Assembly: GCF_003289965.1 (NCBI RefSeq) | Contig: NZ_QMBQ01000001.1 | Span: 372,001-436,000 of the forward strand | DNA: 64,000 nucleotides | Source of the DNA: Mesorhizobium atlanticum | GTDB lineage: Bacteria > Pseudomonadota > Alphaproteobacteria > Rhizobiales > Rhizobiaceae | Direction: 5' to 3' | Part shown: one piece after another, positions 54,334 through 63,590 of the stretch | Layout: each line of letters begins with the position of its first letter | How positions within the stretch are numbered: position 1 is the stretch's first letter | Position numbers and translations under genes: made by a program | The notes under the pieces: model-generated | The model's database searches: none | What the model saw: the letters and a program-made list of their open reading frames with translations, nothing else | What the model was told of the DNA's origin: nothing

Positions 54334-54807
54334 TCATACCGGCAGCAACGCATCCGGCTTCACGTCGCCGATCGAGGCGTAGGTGTGCGTCTCCTTCACG
54401 CCGGGCAGCGGCAGGATGACCCGGGTCAGGAAATCCTGATAGGCAGCCATCTCCGAGATGCGCGCCTTTACCAGATAGTCGAAGCCGCCGACGACCATAT
54501 GGCATTCGAGAACCTCCGGCGCCCTGGTCACTGCCTCGGCAAACCGCTCGAAAATTTGGGGCGCCGTATGGTCGAGACGCACCTCGATGAAGACGAGCGT
54601 GCCACGCCCGATCTTTGCCGGATCGAGCACGGCCCTGACCGCGGTGATGTAGCCTTCGCGAAACAGCCGCTTCACGCGCAGGCTGGTGCCGGTCGGCGAC
54701 AAGCCGACACGCGCCGCCAGATCGAGTGTGGTACGGCGTCCATCTTCCTGCAGCAACCGCAGGAGATTGCGGTCGACCGCGTCGAGATCACTGGCTTCCG
54801 GATTCAC
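54334..54807 (-). CDS. Lrp/AsnC family transcriptional regulator
   Basis: A 157-residue Lrp/AsnC regulator. The HTH is in LLRLLQEDGRRTTLDLAARVGLSPTGTSLRVKRL (about residues 15-48), and the C-terminal RAM domain, which binds amino-acid effectors, runs from about 70 to 145 (MVVGGFDYLVKARISEMAAYQDFL). Convergent with the UDG gene and divergent from the EamA exporter, which is the likely target for amino-acid efflux control. Confidence 0.9.
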   Translation of the reverse strand: MNPEASDLDAVDRNLLRLLQEDGRRTTLDLAARVGLSPTGTSLRVKRLFREGYITAVRAVLDPAKIGRGTLVFIEVRLDHTAPQIFERFAEAVTRAPEVLECHMVVGGFDYLVKARISEMAAYQDFLTRVILPLPGVKETHTYASIGDVKPDALLPV

Positions 54808-54928
54808 TTTAGAACTGCCTTTCTGATGTGAATTCCACTACCGCTTTCCAAAAAGAGCGTATTTCAACGCGGAGATTTGAACAATAGCCTGCGCTTGGCC
54901 GTAGCCGTGGAGATGGTCTTCACCTCCG

Positions 54929-55879
54929 GTGACCTATGGGTGGCAAGTCGTGGCGGACGCGGGGAATACAGGAAATACGAGACTGGCGATTGTCGCCGGA
55001 CTCACCATGATCGGCATCTACGCTGTCCAATTCGTCGCCGCTCGCTTCAGCCTCAGGGAGCATCTGACGGCGACGGATCTCGCCGCCTTGCGCTTTGGCG
55101 GCGCCGGGGCGATCTTTCTGCCGATCGTCTGGCGCGGCGGCTTCGCAAGCATGAGGGCGCTTGGATGGCGACGAGCCCTGGCTTTGGCGGCGCTGGCCGG
55201 TTTGCCTTATCCGCTGATCATCAATTGGGGCCTGACCTATGCCCCTGCCGCCCATGCCGCGGCGCTATGTCCAGCCTCGATCGTCTTCTTTTCGTTCCTG
55301 CTGTCGCGCATCGTCTTCCATGACGGCGCTTCGCAGCAACGGACCATCGGTGTCCTGGCGATCATCGCCGGCCTGTTCCTCTTCATCGCGCCGGCGCGCA
55401 ACGGAGCCGGCAGCGTCCTCTTCGGCGACGTGCTTTTCATCGGATCGGGGCTGATGTTTTCGGCCTATGCCGTTCTTGTCCGGAGCTGGCATGCCGATCC
55501 CGTCGCGGCGACAGCCGCGGTGGTGCTGCTGTCCTGCCTGCCGCTGCCGGTTCTCTATCTCCTGGCACCAAGCCAAATCCATGCCGCGGCCGTCGGGGAA
55601 ATCATCGGCCAAATCATGATCCAGGGGATTCTGGCCGGCGCGGCCGCCATGTTCCTTTATACCTACATCGTCCGGCAACTGGGGCCGCAGACGGCATCGC
55701 TGTTCCTGCCCGGCATACCGATCGCCACCGTGGTCGTCGGCATGGCCGTACTGGGCGAGACGCCGATGACGATCCAGTTCGCAGCCATAGCCATCATGGC
55801 CGCCGGGATGGGCTTGTCGGCGATCGGAGGACGTATTGCCAGCAAACGTCTTGGTGCACCGGCGCCGGGAGGATCGTGA
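54929..55879 (+). CDS. EamA/DMT family transporter
   Basis: A 316-residue membrane protein with about ten helices in two EamA repeats (LRFGGAGAIFLPIVW; VVGMAVLGETPMTIQFAAIAIMAAGM). DMT exporters move metabolites or amino acids. The GTG at 54929 is used because the first helix begins soon after; a downstream ATG at 55007 would truncate it. The gap of about 120 bp to the Lrp gene could contain the shared promoter region. Substrate unknown. Confidence 0.85.
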   Translation: MTYGWQVVADAGNTGNTRLAIVAGLTMIGIYAVQFVAARFSLREHLTATDLAALRFGGAGAIFLPIVWRGGFASMRALGWRRALALAALAGLPYPLIINWGLTYAPAAHAAALCPASIVFFSFLLSRIVFHDGASQQRTIGVLAIIAGLFLFIAPARNGAGSVLFGDVLFIGSGLMFSAYAVLVRSWHADPVAATAAVVLLSCLPLPVLYLLAPSQIHAAAVGEIIGQIMIQGILAGAAAMFLYTYIVRQLGPQTASLFLPGIPIATVVVGMAVLGETPMTIQFAAIAIMAAGMGLSAIGGRIASKRLGAPAPGGS

Positions 55880-55903
55880 GCCTTCAGCGGCGCGGCAAAC
55901 ACT

Positions 55904-56635
55904 TCAAGGGCCTGCAATTCGAGGCGTCGGCGCGAACAGTTCGGCCAGCGTCTCGCGGCTGCCCTTCAGCACGTTGAGATCGACATCGCCTTCGATGCCG
56001 TCCACGCGGCCCATATTGTGATACTGCCAATAGATCCAGTCCCTCTCGCGCGGCCTGATCGCCAATGAACGCAGCCAGCGCTGGCGCGCGATGATGGTTG
56101 CGGAATAGGCATCGGCCGCCTCGTCGGTCAGATAGAAGATCGCCTGCTTGCCGAACGCCGTCTCGACCGGGCCGAGGAAAGCGGCAAGCTCGGTATTCAA
56201 CTGCTCGGGCGACGGCCGCTGCGGGCAGTTGCCGCCGAATTCGATATCGACCACCGGCGGCAAAAGCGGCTCGCCGCGCGGCACCGCGGCGATAAAATTC
56301 TTCGCCTGGTCGGCCCCCGGCCGGCAGAAGGTGAAGAAGTGATAGGCGCCGACCGCGAGGCCGGCGGCGCGGGCTTCGCGTAGATTCGTGGCGAACAGGG
56401 TGTCGACATGCGTGCCGCCTTCAGTCGCCTTGATAATGGCGAAGGCGACATCGTCGGCCGCGACGCGCCGCCAGTCGATCTTTCCTTGATGGTGCGAGAC
56501 GTCGATGCCCCGGATCGGGAACTCCTCGCGATCCGGCGAAAAGCCACGGAACCAGAAGAATGTACCCGCCGCTACGGCACCGGCGACAATCACGCCCGCA
56601 AGGCCCCAGAGAACAATCCGCTTGCCCAAGACCAT
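55904..56635 (-). CDS. GH25 lysozyme (N-acetylmuramidase) family protein
   Basis: A 243-residue protein with an N-terminal transmembrane anchor (about residues 8-28) and a GH25 domain (about 40-235). The substrate-binding starts are IRGIDVSHHQGKIDW (D and the DxSxxQ/H motif) and the catalytic carboxylates in PVVDIEFGGNC. GH25 enzymes cleave the glycan of peptidoglycan, probably facing the periplasm here. Monocistronic, convergent with the EamA gene. Confidence 0.88.
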   Translation of the reverse strand: MVLGKRIVLWGLAGVIVAGAVAAGTFFWFRGFSPDREEFPIRGIDVSHHQGKIDWRRVAADDVAFAIIKATEGGTHVDTLFATNLREARAAGLAVGAYHFFTFCRPGADQAKNFIAAVPRGEPLLPPVVDIEFGGNCPQRPSPEQLNTELAAFLGPVETAFGKQAIFYLTDEAADAYSATIIARQRWLRSLAIRPRERDWIYWQYHNMGRVDGIEGDVDLNVLKGSRETLAELFAPTPRIAGP

Positions 56636-56725
56636 CCCCCGTCGGAAGGCGCGTACGCCGGACCAGAGAACCTGCCGGCGGCTTTATTCAGGATTCAGGC
56701 TGCCGAGTACAGCCGGCTCGGAAGC

Positions 56726-57205
56726 TCAGCCGCGCTCCTTCAGCAGCCGGCCCTTTTCGCGCGACCAGTCGCGCTGCTTTTCGGTCTCGCGCTTGTCGTG
56801 CAGTTTCTTGCCGCGGGCAATCGCGAGCAGCAACTTGGCGCGGCCGCGGTCGTTGAAGTAGATTTTCAGCGGCACCAGCGTCATGCCCTCGCGCTCGACG
56901 CTTTGCGAGAGTTTTGCCATCTCGCGCTTCGAGACGAGCAATTTGCGGCGCCGGCGCGGCTCGTGGTTGAAGCGGTTGGCCTGCAGATATTCCGGCAAAT
57001 AGGAATTGATCAGCCAGATCTCGCCGCCCTCGGCCGAGGCGTAGCTCTCCTGGATGTTGGCTTGGCCCTGGCGCAGCGACTTGACCTCGGTGCCGGTCAG
57101 CACCAGGCCGGTCTCGATCGTGTCGAGCACCTCGTAGGAAAAGCGCGCCTTGCGGTTTTCGGCGACCGTCCTGTTGTTGGGGTCGGCTTTCTTGACTTGA
57201 TTCAT
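56726..57205 (-). CDS. smpB: SsrA-binding protein SmpB
   Basis: A 159-residue SmpB that binds tmRNA to rescue stalled ribosomes. Beta-barrel strand [31 protein letters not shown] at the start, [22 protein letters not shown] in the middle and a basic C-terminal tail ([18 protein letters not shown]). Normal length. It follows dapA by 25 bp and may share its transcript. Confidence 0.96.
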   Translation of the reverse strand: MNQVKKADPNNRTVAENRKARFSYEVLDTIETGLVLTGTEVKSLRQGQANIQESYASAEGGEIWLINSYLPEYLQANRFNHEPRRRRKLLVSKREMAKLSQSVEREGMTLVPLKIYFNDRGRAKLLLAIARGKKLHDKRETEKQRDWSREKGRLLKERG

Positions 57206-57230
57206 AACGCGGAGAGGTGGCGCCTCATTC

Positions 57231-58112
57231 CTAATTAATCAAGCCGGCGTGCTTCATCGCGGCGTCGATCTTCTCGGCCGTGGAGGCCTCGATCGTCACC
57301 AGGGGCGAGCGCACGACGTTCTCGACCTTGCCAAGCCTCGACAGCGCATATTTGGCGCCGCACAAGCCGGGCTCGACGAAGATCGCCTTGTGCAGCGGCA
57401 AGAGCCGATCCTGCAGGTCGAGCGCCTTGGCGCTGTCGCCGGAGAGCGTGGCCTCCTGGAATTCGGCGCACAGCCGCGGCGCGACGTTGGACGTCACCGA
57501 GATGCAGCCGACGCCGCCATGGGCGTTGAAGCCGAGCGCGGACGCATCCTCACCCGAGAGCTGAATGAAATCCTTGCCGCAGGTCATGCGCTGCTCGGAG
57601 ACGCGCTCGACCTTGCCGGTCGCATCCTTGACGCCGACGATGTTCTTGAAGTCGTGGGCCAGCCTACCCATCGTCTCTGGCGTCATGTCGATCACCGAGC
57701 GTGGCGGGATGTTGTAGATGATGATCGGCAGCCTGGTCGCGCGGGCGACAGCGGCGAAATGCTCGTAGAGGCCGCGCTGCGTGGGCTTGTTGTAGTAAGG
57801 CGTGACGACAAGAGCCGCGTCGGCGCCGGCCTTTTCGGCATATTGCACCAGCCCGACCGCTTCCTCGGTGTTGTTGGAGCCGGCACCTGCAACGACCGGG
57901 ACCCGGCCCTTGGCCACCTCGATGCAGACCTTCACGACCTGGCGGTGCTCGTCATGCGACAGCGTCGGCGACTCGCCGGTGGTGCCGACCGGAACGAGCC
58001 CCTTGGTGCCCTCGGCGATCTGCCATTCGACGAAAGCGCGAAAGGCTTTCTCGTCGAAACGCCCGCTCTTTTCGAACGGTGTGACGAGCGCAGTCAGCGA
58101 GCCTCTCAGCAT
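57231..58112 (-). CDS. dapA: 4-hydroxy-tetrahydrodipicolinate synthase
   Basis: A 293-residue class I aldolase for lysine and diaminopimelate synthesis. The catalytic lysine is in VGVKDATGK (about residue 162), with [24 protein letters not shown] and a tyrosine in IIIYNIPPR typical of DapA. The start at 58112 follows from the family start [13 protein letters not shown]; the upstream frame is not supported. It is cytosolic. Divergent from the lytic transglycosylase, 255 bp away. Confidence 0.95.
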   Translation of the reverse strand: MLRGSLTALVTPFEKSGRFDEKAFRAFVEWQIAEGTKGLVPVGTTGESPTLSHDEHRQVVKVCIEVAKGRVPVVAGAGSNNTEEAVGLVQYAEKAGADAALVVTPYYNKPTQRGLYEHFAAVARATRLPIIIYNIPPRSVIDMTPETMGRLAHDFKNIVGVKDATGKVERVSEQRMTCGKDFIQLSGEDASALGFNAHGGVGCISVTSNVAPRLCAEFQEATLSGDSAKALDLQDRLLPLHKAIFVEPGLCGAKYALSRLGKVENVVRSPLVTIEASTAEKIDAAMKHAGLIN

Positions 58113-58367
58113 GTCTTCCAAACTCCTTGGAACTCTCAGGAACGTATCAGGTTTGTCGGTCGGTTTACTTGCGCGCCTTCTAACCGAAAGCGAAGCCGCG
58201 CACCATAGTCTCGACATGGTTCAGCGGCAAGCATCGGCGTAGTGCCAGCAAGCGCAATTCGAACGGCCTCGATAACCTTTTGTTTACGAGCCCTTCACGA
58301 CCTAAGTTTAGGCTCCGCATCGGGTCTCGAGTGCCCGCGCCTGCAGACGATGTGCTAGGATCGTAAA

Positions 58368-60407
58368 ATGCCGACGAGGCGGCCTCATCTCTTCGCGCTT
58401 TTCGGCGCGATCGTCGCGCTGACGCCCACCATAGCGATCGGTGGCAGTGTCGACGCGCGCGCGACGGCTTCCATCCCGGCGCCGGACGTGCCGCAAGCGC
58501 CTGGCCAGATGCCGGCCGCCCCATCCTCCGACATCGCGCAATTGAAGAGCGGCCTCGACGCGCTTGCCGCCAACAACATTGCTGGCGCGCGCAATGCCCG
58601 CGACACGCTGCCCGCCACTTCGCTCGACCGGCACATCCTGGCCTGGGCGATCGCGCTCTATGGCGGCGACCAGGTGCCGAGCGGCGAGATTGCCGATGCC
58701 GCCAAGATGCTTCCCGGATGGCCGGGCACGATCGCGCTGCGCAAGAACAGCGAACGTGCGCTCTATCGCGAAAATCCGCCGCCGCAAATGGTGGTTCAGG
58801 CTTTCGGCCGCAGCCAGCCGCTGACGCCCGAGGGCGTCATCATCCTTGCCCGCTCGCAGGTGGCGTTGGGCAACCAGGCGGCGGCGCGCGCGGTGCTGGT
58901 GCCGTTCTGGCGCACCGAGAAGCTGGAAGCCAAGGACGAGGTGACCATCATCAAGGAATTCGGCACGCTGATCCCGGCGGCCGATCATCGCTATCGCATG
59001 GAGCGGATGTTTTACGCCGACCGGCCGGCCTCGGCGCTGCGCGTTGCCGGTCTCGCCGGTGCTCAGCCGCTGGCGGATGCCTGGGCCGCGGCAGACAAGG
59101 GCGACAAGAACGCCGCCAAACTGTTGAAGGCGGTGCCGGCGGCGCAGCGCTCGGCCGGCTATTTCTTCGCCGAGGCGGAATATCTGCGCAAGCAGCAGAA
59201 ATTCGCCGACGCCGCCGCTGTCGTGATGAAGGCGCCGACCGATCGCGATTCGCTGGTCGACCCCGATGCCTGGTGGGTGGAACGGCGTGTGCTCTCGCGC
59301 GAGCTTGTCGACCAGGGCGACATGAAGACCGCCTACAGAATCGTCTCCATGCATGCGGCCGAAAGCCCGGCCAATGCCGCCGAGGCCGAGTTCCATGCCG
59401 GCTGGTATGCGCTTCGCGGCCTCAACGATCCGGCGACCGCCGCCAGGCATTTTTCGCGCATCGCCGAGCTCGCCCAGGGACCGGTGTCGCTGTCGCGCGC
59501 CTATTACTGGCTCGGCCGCGCCGCGGAAGTCGGCGGTCCGGGTAGCGCCAAGGATTATTTCACGCGCGCGGCCAGCTATGGCACGACCTTCTATGGCCAG
59601 CTCGCCGGCGAGCGCGTGGGGTTGAGGACGCTCAACATCGTCTATCCGAAACCGAGTGCCGCCGACCGCCGAAGCTTCGACGGCCGCGAGGCGGTGAGCG
59701 CGATCAAGCGGCTGCAGGAGGCGGGCTACGACCGCTATGCCGAGACGCTCTATCGCGACCTTGCCGGGCAACTGACCAGCCCGGGCGAGTTGGCGCTGCT
59801 TGCGGTGCTGGCGGAAAAGCAGGGCAACCACTTCATGGCGCTGAAGGTCGGCAAGATCGCCGCCCAGCGCGGCATCGATGTCGGCGCGCTGTCGCATCCG
59901 CTGGGTGTCATTCCCGATTCGGCCAATATTTCCGGGTCCGGCAAGGCGCTCGCCTACGCCATCGCCCGCCAGGAAAGCGAGTTCAACGTGGGCGCCGTTT
60001 CCAGCGCCGGCGCGCGCGGTCTGCTGCAGTTGATGCCGGGCACGGCCAAGCAGTTGGCGAAGAAAGCCGGCATGAGTTTCTCGCAGGCGCGGCTGACGAG
60101 CGATGCCGGCTACAACGCAACGCTGGGCTCGGCTTTCCTCGGCGAGCAGCTCGACCGCTTCAGCGGCTCCTATGTGCTGACCTTCGCCGGCTACAATGCC
60201 GGCCCCAACCGAGCCGCCCAGTGGGTGGCGAAATACGGCGATCCACGCGGCAAGGACGTCGATGCGGTCGTCGACTGGATCGAGCGGATTCCCTACACGG
60301 AAACAAGAAGTTACGTGCAGCGCGTGATGGAGAATTACGAGGTCTACAAGATGCGTATTTCGGGCAAATACGACATCGTGGGCGACCTCGTGAACGGACG
60401 CAGCTGA
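58368..60407 (+). CDS. slt: Soluble lytic murein transglycosylase
   Basis: A 679-residue Slt70-like enzyme. A signal peptide (about 1-24) and a Pro/Ala-rich segment precede a long helical U-domain (about 50-480). The catalytic domain (about 510-650) starts AIARQESEFNVGAVSSAGARGLLQLMPGTAK, with the catalytic Glu in ESEF, then LGSAFLGEQLDRFSGSYVLTFAGYNAGP and VDWIERIPYTETRSYVQRVMEN. It cleaves peptidoglycan in the periplasm. Two long antisense frames cross it and are shadows. Alone in its transcript. Confidence 0.93.
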   Translation: MPTRRPHLFALFGAIVALTPTIAIGGSVDARATASIPAPDVPQAPGQMPAAPSSDIAQLKSGLDALAANNIAGARNARDTLPATSLDRHILAWAIALYGGDQVPSGEIADAAKMLPGWPGTIALRKNSERALYRENPPPQMVVQAFGRSQPLTPEGVIILARSQVALGNQAAARAVLVPFWRTEKLEAKDEVTIIKEFGTLIPAADHRYRMERMFYADRPASALRVAGLAGAQPLADAWAAADKGDKNAAKLLKAVPAAQRSAGYFFAEAEYLRKQQKFADAAAVVMKAPTDRDSLVDPDAWWVERRVLSRELVDQGDMKTAYRIVSMHAAESPANAAEAEFHAGWYALRGLNDPATAARHFSRIAELAQGPVSLSRAYYWLGRAAEVGGPGSAKDYFTRAASYGTTFYGQLAGERVGLRTLNIVYPKPSAADRRSFDGREAVSAIKRLQEAGYDRYAETLYRDLAGQLTSPGELALLAVLAEKQGNHFMALKVGKIAAQRGIDVGALSHPLGVIPDSANISGSGKALAYAIARQESEFNVGAVSSAGARGLLQLMPGTAKQLAKKAGMSFSQARLTSDAGYNATLGSAFLGEQLDRFSGSYVLTFAGYNAGPNRAAQWVAKYGDPRGKDVDAVVDWIERIPYTETRSYVQRVMENYEVYKMRISGKYDIVGDLVNGRS

Positions 60408-60449
60408 CGGCTTAGCTCGTCACGAATTCGCCTGAGGCGCAACAATTAA

Positions 60450-60537
60450 CCCGTCCAGTACACCCGCCACGATGCTTGACAAACAATGGTTATACTTTAA
60501 CACTATCTAATATTTTAAGTCCGGGCGGGTGGACGGG
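60450..60537 (+). promoter_or_regulatory. Long inverted repeat masking the speD start
   Basis: CCCGTC (60450-60455) and CACCCGCC (60461-60468) are complementary to GGCGGGTG (60524-60531) and GACGGG (60532-60537), 14 base pairs with a 5-base bulge around a ~55-base A+T-rich loop. The right arm contains the putative ribosome-binding site and ends one base before the speD ATG. If the transcript begins before the left arm, this would hide the start codon. Confidence 0.45.
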
Positions 60538-61062
60538 ATGTTATTTGCGGCTGGGCCGACCGCTTCGGCGCAAGGATGTTATGGCTATACCACCTATTGT
60601 TGGTCACCTTCCGGTTACAGTCCGTCTTTTCCGATACTTGAGGACATTACTGCCAGCCCGGGCGAGCCAGGCGGGTTACCGGGCCGGCACCTTATTGTTG
60701 AACTGCACGATGCGATCGGCCTCGGCGACGCGCCATTTATCGAGCATGTCCTAAGACGCGCGGCTGAAGACGCCAAGGCGCAACTGCTTGCGCTCCATCA
60801 TCATGTGTTCATGCCCGCTGGCGGCATCACCGCATTTGCGATGCTGGCCGAGAGCCATATCTCGATCCATACTTGGCCTGCCGAACGCTATGCGGCCTTG
60901 GACATCTTCATGTGTGGGGTCTGCAACCCGATCGCCTGCTTGCCGGCCTTGGCGACGTCCTTCCTTCCAGCGCGCATAGGTGTGCTGGATCTCTATCGCG
61001 GATTGGATGCCGAGGACCAAGCCGCCACCGAAATTCAACCCACTTCGATTGATCGAGGATAA
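60538..61062 (+). CDS. speD: S-adenosylmethionine decarboxylase with N-terminal extension
   Basis: A 174-residue SpeD that supplies decarboxylated SAM for aminopropyl transfer. The self-cleavage and pyruvoyl site is in AESHISIHTWPAER (Ser in HIS, His in HTW), and the cysteine in DIFMCG is the third catalytic residue. GRHLIVELHDA, normally the very beginning of the protein, is at about residue 50. About 47 extra residues rich in Gly, Ser, Tyr and Pro (CYGYTTYCWSPSGYSPSF) precede it, and no closer start codon exists. ATG 60538 was preferred to GTG 60529. Directly followed by the synthase gene. Confidence 0.88.
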   Translation: MLFAAGPTASAQGCYGYTTYCWSPSGYSPSFPILEDITASPGEPGGLPGRHLIVELHDAIGLGDAPFIEHVLRRAAEDAKAQLLALHHHVFMPAGGITAFAMLAESHISIHTWPAERYAALDIFMCGVCNPIACLPALATSFLPARIGVLDLYRGLDAEDQAATEIQPTSIDRG

Positions 61063-61063
61063 A

Positions 61064-62152
61064 ATGGCTACCCGCCTGGACTTGCTCTCCCAACAAATTG
61101 CCGGCCATACGCCCAATCGACCATATCCTTTGCCACCCCTGCCGCCGGGCCATTTCTACGTCGAGCCTGATGACCCGCGGTCGCTTGGATCCGGTGGAGC
61201 TTTCGTCCGAGAGGACGCGGATCCATTTGATGAGTACAACTACCGCGTCAAGAGTATTGTGCACGCTGGGCGAACGCAGTTTCAAGACATCATAATTGCA
61301 GATACCTACAACTTCGGGCGCGCCCTGTTCCTAGACGGCGCAATTCAGAGTTCCGCTGAAGACGAGGCCCTTTACCACGAGATGCTCGTACAGCCGGCGC
61401 TGCTGATGCACGACAACCCGCGCGACGTTCTGATCATCGGCGGCGGAGAAGGGGCGACGCTGAGGGAGATCCTGGCGCATCGTTCGGTCGACCGTGCCGT
61501 CATGATCGATATCGATCGAGAGGTCGTCGATATCTGTCGCAACCTGCTGCCGACCTGGCATTGCGGGGCTTTCGACGATCCGCGGACTACACTGCTCTAC
61601 ATGGACGGGCGAAGCTACCTGGAAGAGGCTGACGAGGCGTTCGACGTCATAATCATCGACGTCGTGGACATGCTCGATGACGGGCCGGCTCAACGCCTCT
61701 ATACGCGGCAATTCTACGAACTTGCCCATAGACATCTTCGCCCCGGCGGCATCCTCGTTGTGCAAGGCCTCGAATTCTCTTTTGCGGACTACAAGTCGCA
61801 TTGCGCTCTTTTGCGCACGCTCCGGACGGTTTTTGCCGAAGTGCACAGCTACAAGACATGCGTTCCATCTTTTCTGGGCAGTTGGGGTTTCCTTATCGCT
61901 TCGAACAGCATCTCGCCCCGTGACTTCAGCGCCGAAGCGCTTGACCGGGCGATCCAGGCACGTCTTGGGCCCGAATGGCTCGATCACGCCACGGGAGCCT
62001 TTATCCGGGCAAGCTTTGAACACTGCAAGGAAACGCGGTTTCTGCTCGATCTGCCTGGTCCGACCCTGGAAGACGACGTGCCTTTTGTGGAGCCCCCCGA
62101 TATCGAGGAGGACGAGGTATCCGGCCGCCAATTGCCAGCCCTGCGCGATTGA
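61064..62152 (+). CDS. speE: Spermidine/thermospermine synthase-like aminopropyltransferase
   Basis: A 362-residue polyamine synthase. VLIIGGGEGATLREIL (about residues 122-137) binds the decarboxylated SAM, MIDIDREVVDICR follows, and GRSYLEEADEAFDVIIIDVVDM is the proton-abstracting aspartate region, with VDM instead of the usual TDP. The stretch AFDDPRTTLLYMDG, and especially VPSFLGSWGFLIAS, resemble plant/archaeal thermospermine synthases more than E. coli SpeE. GAGGA before ATG 61064 fixes the start. It follows speD by 1 bp and overlaps the next gene. Confidence 0.85.
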   Translation: MATRLDLLSQQIAGHTPNRPYPLPPLPPGHFYVEPDDPRSLGSGGAFVREDADPFDEYNYRVKSIVHAGRTQFQDIIIADTYNFGRALFLDGAIQSSAEDEALYHEMLVQPALLMHDNPRDVLIIGGGEGATLREILAHRSVDRAVMIDIDREVVDICRNLLPTWHCGAFDDPRTTLLYMDGRSYLEEADEAFDVIIIDVVDMLDDGPAQRLYTRQFYELAHRHLRPGGILVVQGLEFSFADYKSHCALLRTLRTVFAEVHSYKTCVPSFLGSWGFLIASNSISPRDFSAEALDRAIQARLGPEWLDHATGAFIRASFEHCKETRFLLDLPGPTLEDDVPFVEPPDIEEDEVSGRQLPALRD

Positions 62153-62157
62153 CGGCC

Positions 62158-62967
62158 ATGACGTTGCAAGAGGTGCGCAGTCCCCAGATGTGGCGCCTCC
62201 ACAAGGCGGCCGATGATGATGGCAACGTCTGGCTCAAGCTCCAGCATCCGGCCCCACTCAGGCTCGTGCGGCAGCGGGCGACCGATGTAGCGCCGTCGCC
62301 GGATACGGACGAAATGCTGACGTTTGTCCAACTTGCTCCGGGGATTGAAACGCCTTTCGAAGTGCAAAAGGAATTTGAAACCTGGGTCGCGCAAGGAGAT
62401 GCGGAAGCGCCATATCTCGACGTGACGGGTCGATACGCCCGGCTTGTCTGGAGAGGTCGCCGCTGCCTCGCGTACGCAACACCGCAAGCAGCCGAGGATT
62501 GCCTTGTCGCCGCGGCCATGTTTTCGCATCTTCACAGCACCCTCTCAGCCGAGGAGAGGCGTCTGGAAAGAGCGTGGCCGTCATTGATGAATGATGCAGC
62601 TCTCACGCATGACGTTCGTCTTGCCGCCTCGGTGCGCGAGCAAGGCCGCGTCAACGACATGACCCGACAATTCCAGACTGCTCGAATATTGGTGTCCCGG
62701 ATGGACATCGCCCTGCAGCGCCCTGAGCCGGCAACGCCTCCAGCGGTGAAACGGCTGTTCAGCGAACTTGCGCTGCAGGCCGACTTGGCGTCCCGCGTCC
62801 GCTTGCTTGACGACGCGGTTGAGGTTGGCGAGGACCTCTACGAGCGCGCCAACGATAGATTGATCGAGCATCGAAACTATTTGGTCGAAATATGGATCGA
62901 AGCAGCCATTCTTCTGGCGATTTTGGCCGAGCTCGCCGTATTGGTGTTCGACGTCTTCTCCAGATGA
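62158..62967 (+). CDS. Hypothetical membrane-anchored protein, third gene of the polyamine operon
   Basis: A 269-residue protein. Residues about 1-235 are a soluble domain with no family I can name; residues about 240-262 (WIEAAILLAILAELAVLVFDVF) form a single C-terminal transmembrane helix, preceded by a charged helix ERANDRLIEHRNYLVE. That ending recalls RMD1/DUF155 mitochondrial-type proteins, a weak resemblance. It starts six bases after the speE stop, so it is in the operon. A role in polyamine binding, transport or membrane signalling is only inference. Confidence 0.5.
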   Translation: MTLQEVRSPQMWRLHKAADDDGNVWLKLQHPAPLRLVRQRATDVAPSPDTDEMLTFVQLAPGIETPFEVQKEFETWVAQGDAEAPYLDVTGRYARLVWRGRRCLAYATPQAAEDCLVAAAMFSHLHSTLSAEERRLERAWPSLMNDAALTHDVRLAASVREQGRVNDMTRQFQTARILVSRMDIALQRPEPATPPAVKRLFSELALQADLASRVRLLDDAVEVGEDLYERANDRLIEHRNYLVEIWIEAAILLAILAELAVLVFDVFSR

Positions 62968-62986
62968 TCTGAGCGGATGTCAGAAG

Positions 62987-63319
62987 GTGGCAACAAAAGG
63001 GGCCCGATTTGTGATCAGAAACGGCTTCGCCTCGGTAATAATTCTTTTGGCTGGCCAGGCAGCGATGGCGCAGGGTCCGTCGGAGATCATGGACCAAATA
63101 AAGGGGGCTACCATCCACGGAACCGAGAACGGGGTCGCTTATGTGGAGTTGTTGAGGGCGGACGGGAGCATCAAGGGGAAGGACAGCGACGGTCCATATT
63201 CGGGGGAATGGATGGTGAATAGTAAAGGACAGGTTTGCCTGTCCTACGACGAGGATGACGAGGACGACGATTGCGGCTTCTCTATCGCCAGATGGAAGCA
63301 GGCTTACCTTCGCGAGTGA
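62987..63319 (+). CDS. Small exported acidic protein
   Basis: A 110-residue protein with a signal peptide (about residues 12-28, hydrophobic ASVIILLAGQAAMAQ cut near AQG). The mature domain looks like a small beta structure (TIHGTENGVAYVELLRADGSIKGKDSDGPYSGEWMVNSKGQVCLSY) and ends with an acidic DEDDEDDDCGF cluster. Two cysteines could form a disulfide. I do not recognise the family. It lies 19 bp after the polyamine operon; whether it belongs to it is unclear. Confidence 0.5.
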   Translation: MATKGARFVIRNGFASVIILLAGQAAMAQGPSEIMDQIKGATIHGTENGVAYVELLRADGSIKGKDSDGPYSGEWMVNSKGQVCLSYDEDDEDDDCGFSIARWKQAYLRE

Positions 63320-63590
63320 CGGAAGCACAGCGCAAGTGACCCTGGCGCGCCGCAAGCCATAACGCATCGGCCCGCGCACCGCTCTTTCCGACATTGGCCG
63401 AGCCCGACGATTAAAATATATCGGCACAAGCGGGTGACATCTCGAGCAACCGACATGCGTCGCGAGGCGTCGATCGAAGCCCGATGCGAGGCGCTTCCAC
63501 GCAAGCAATCAATCGACCTCTTGTCGTTCTCGTTTGACTGTCCCTGCCCTCGCCTGTAGCTCTCCGCCAATCCGGCAAGGACAGCAATCA

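Noticed and set aside
58308..59897. A 529-codon minus-strand frame opposite slt
   Set aside because: It is antisense to a complete lytic transglycosylase and has no domain of its own.
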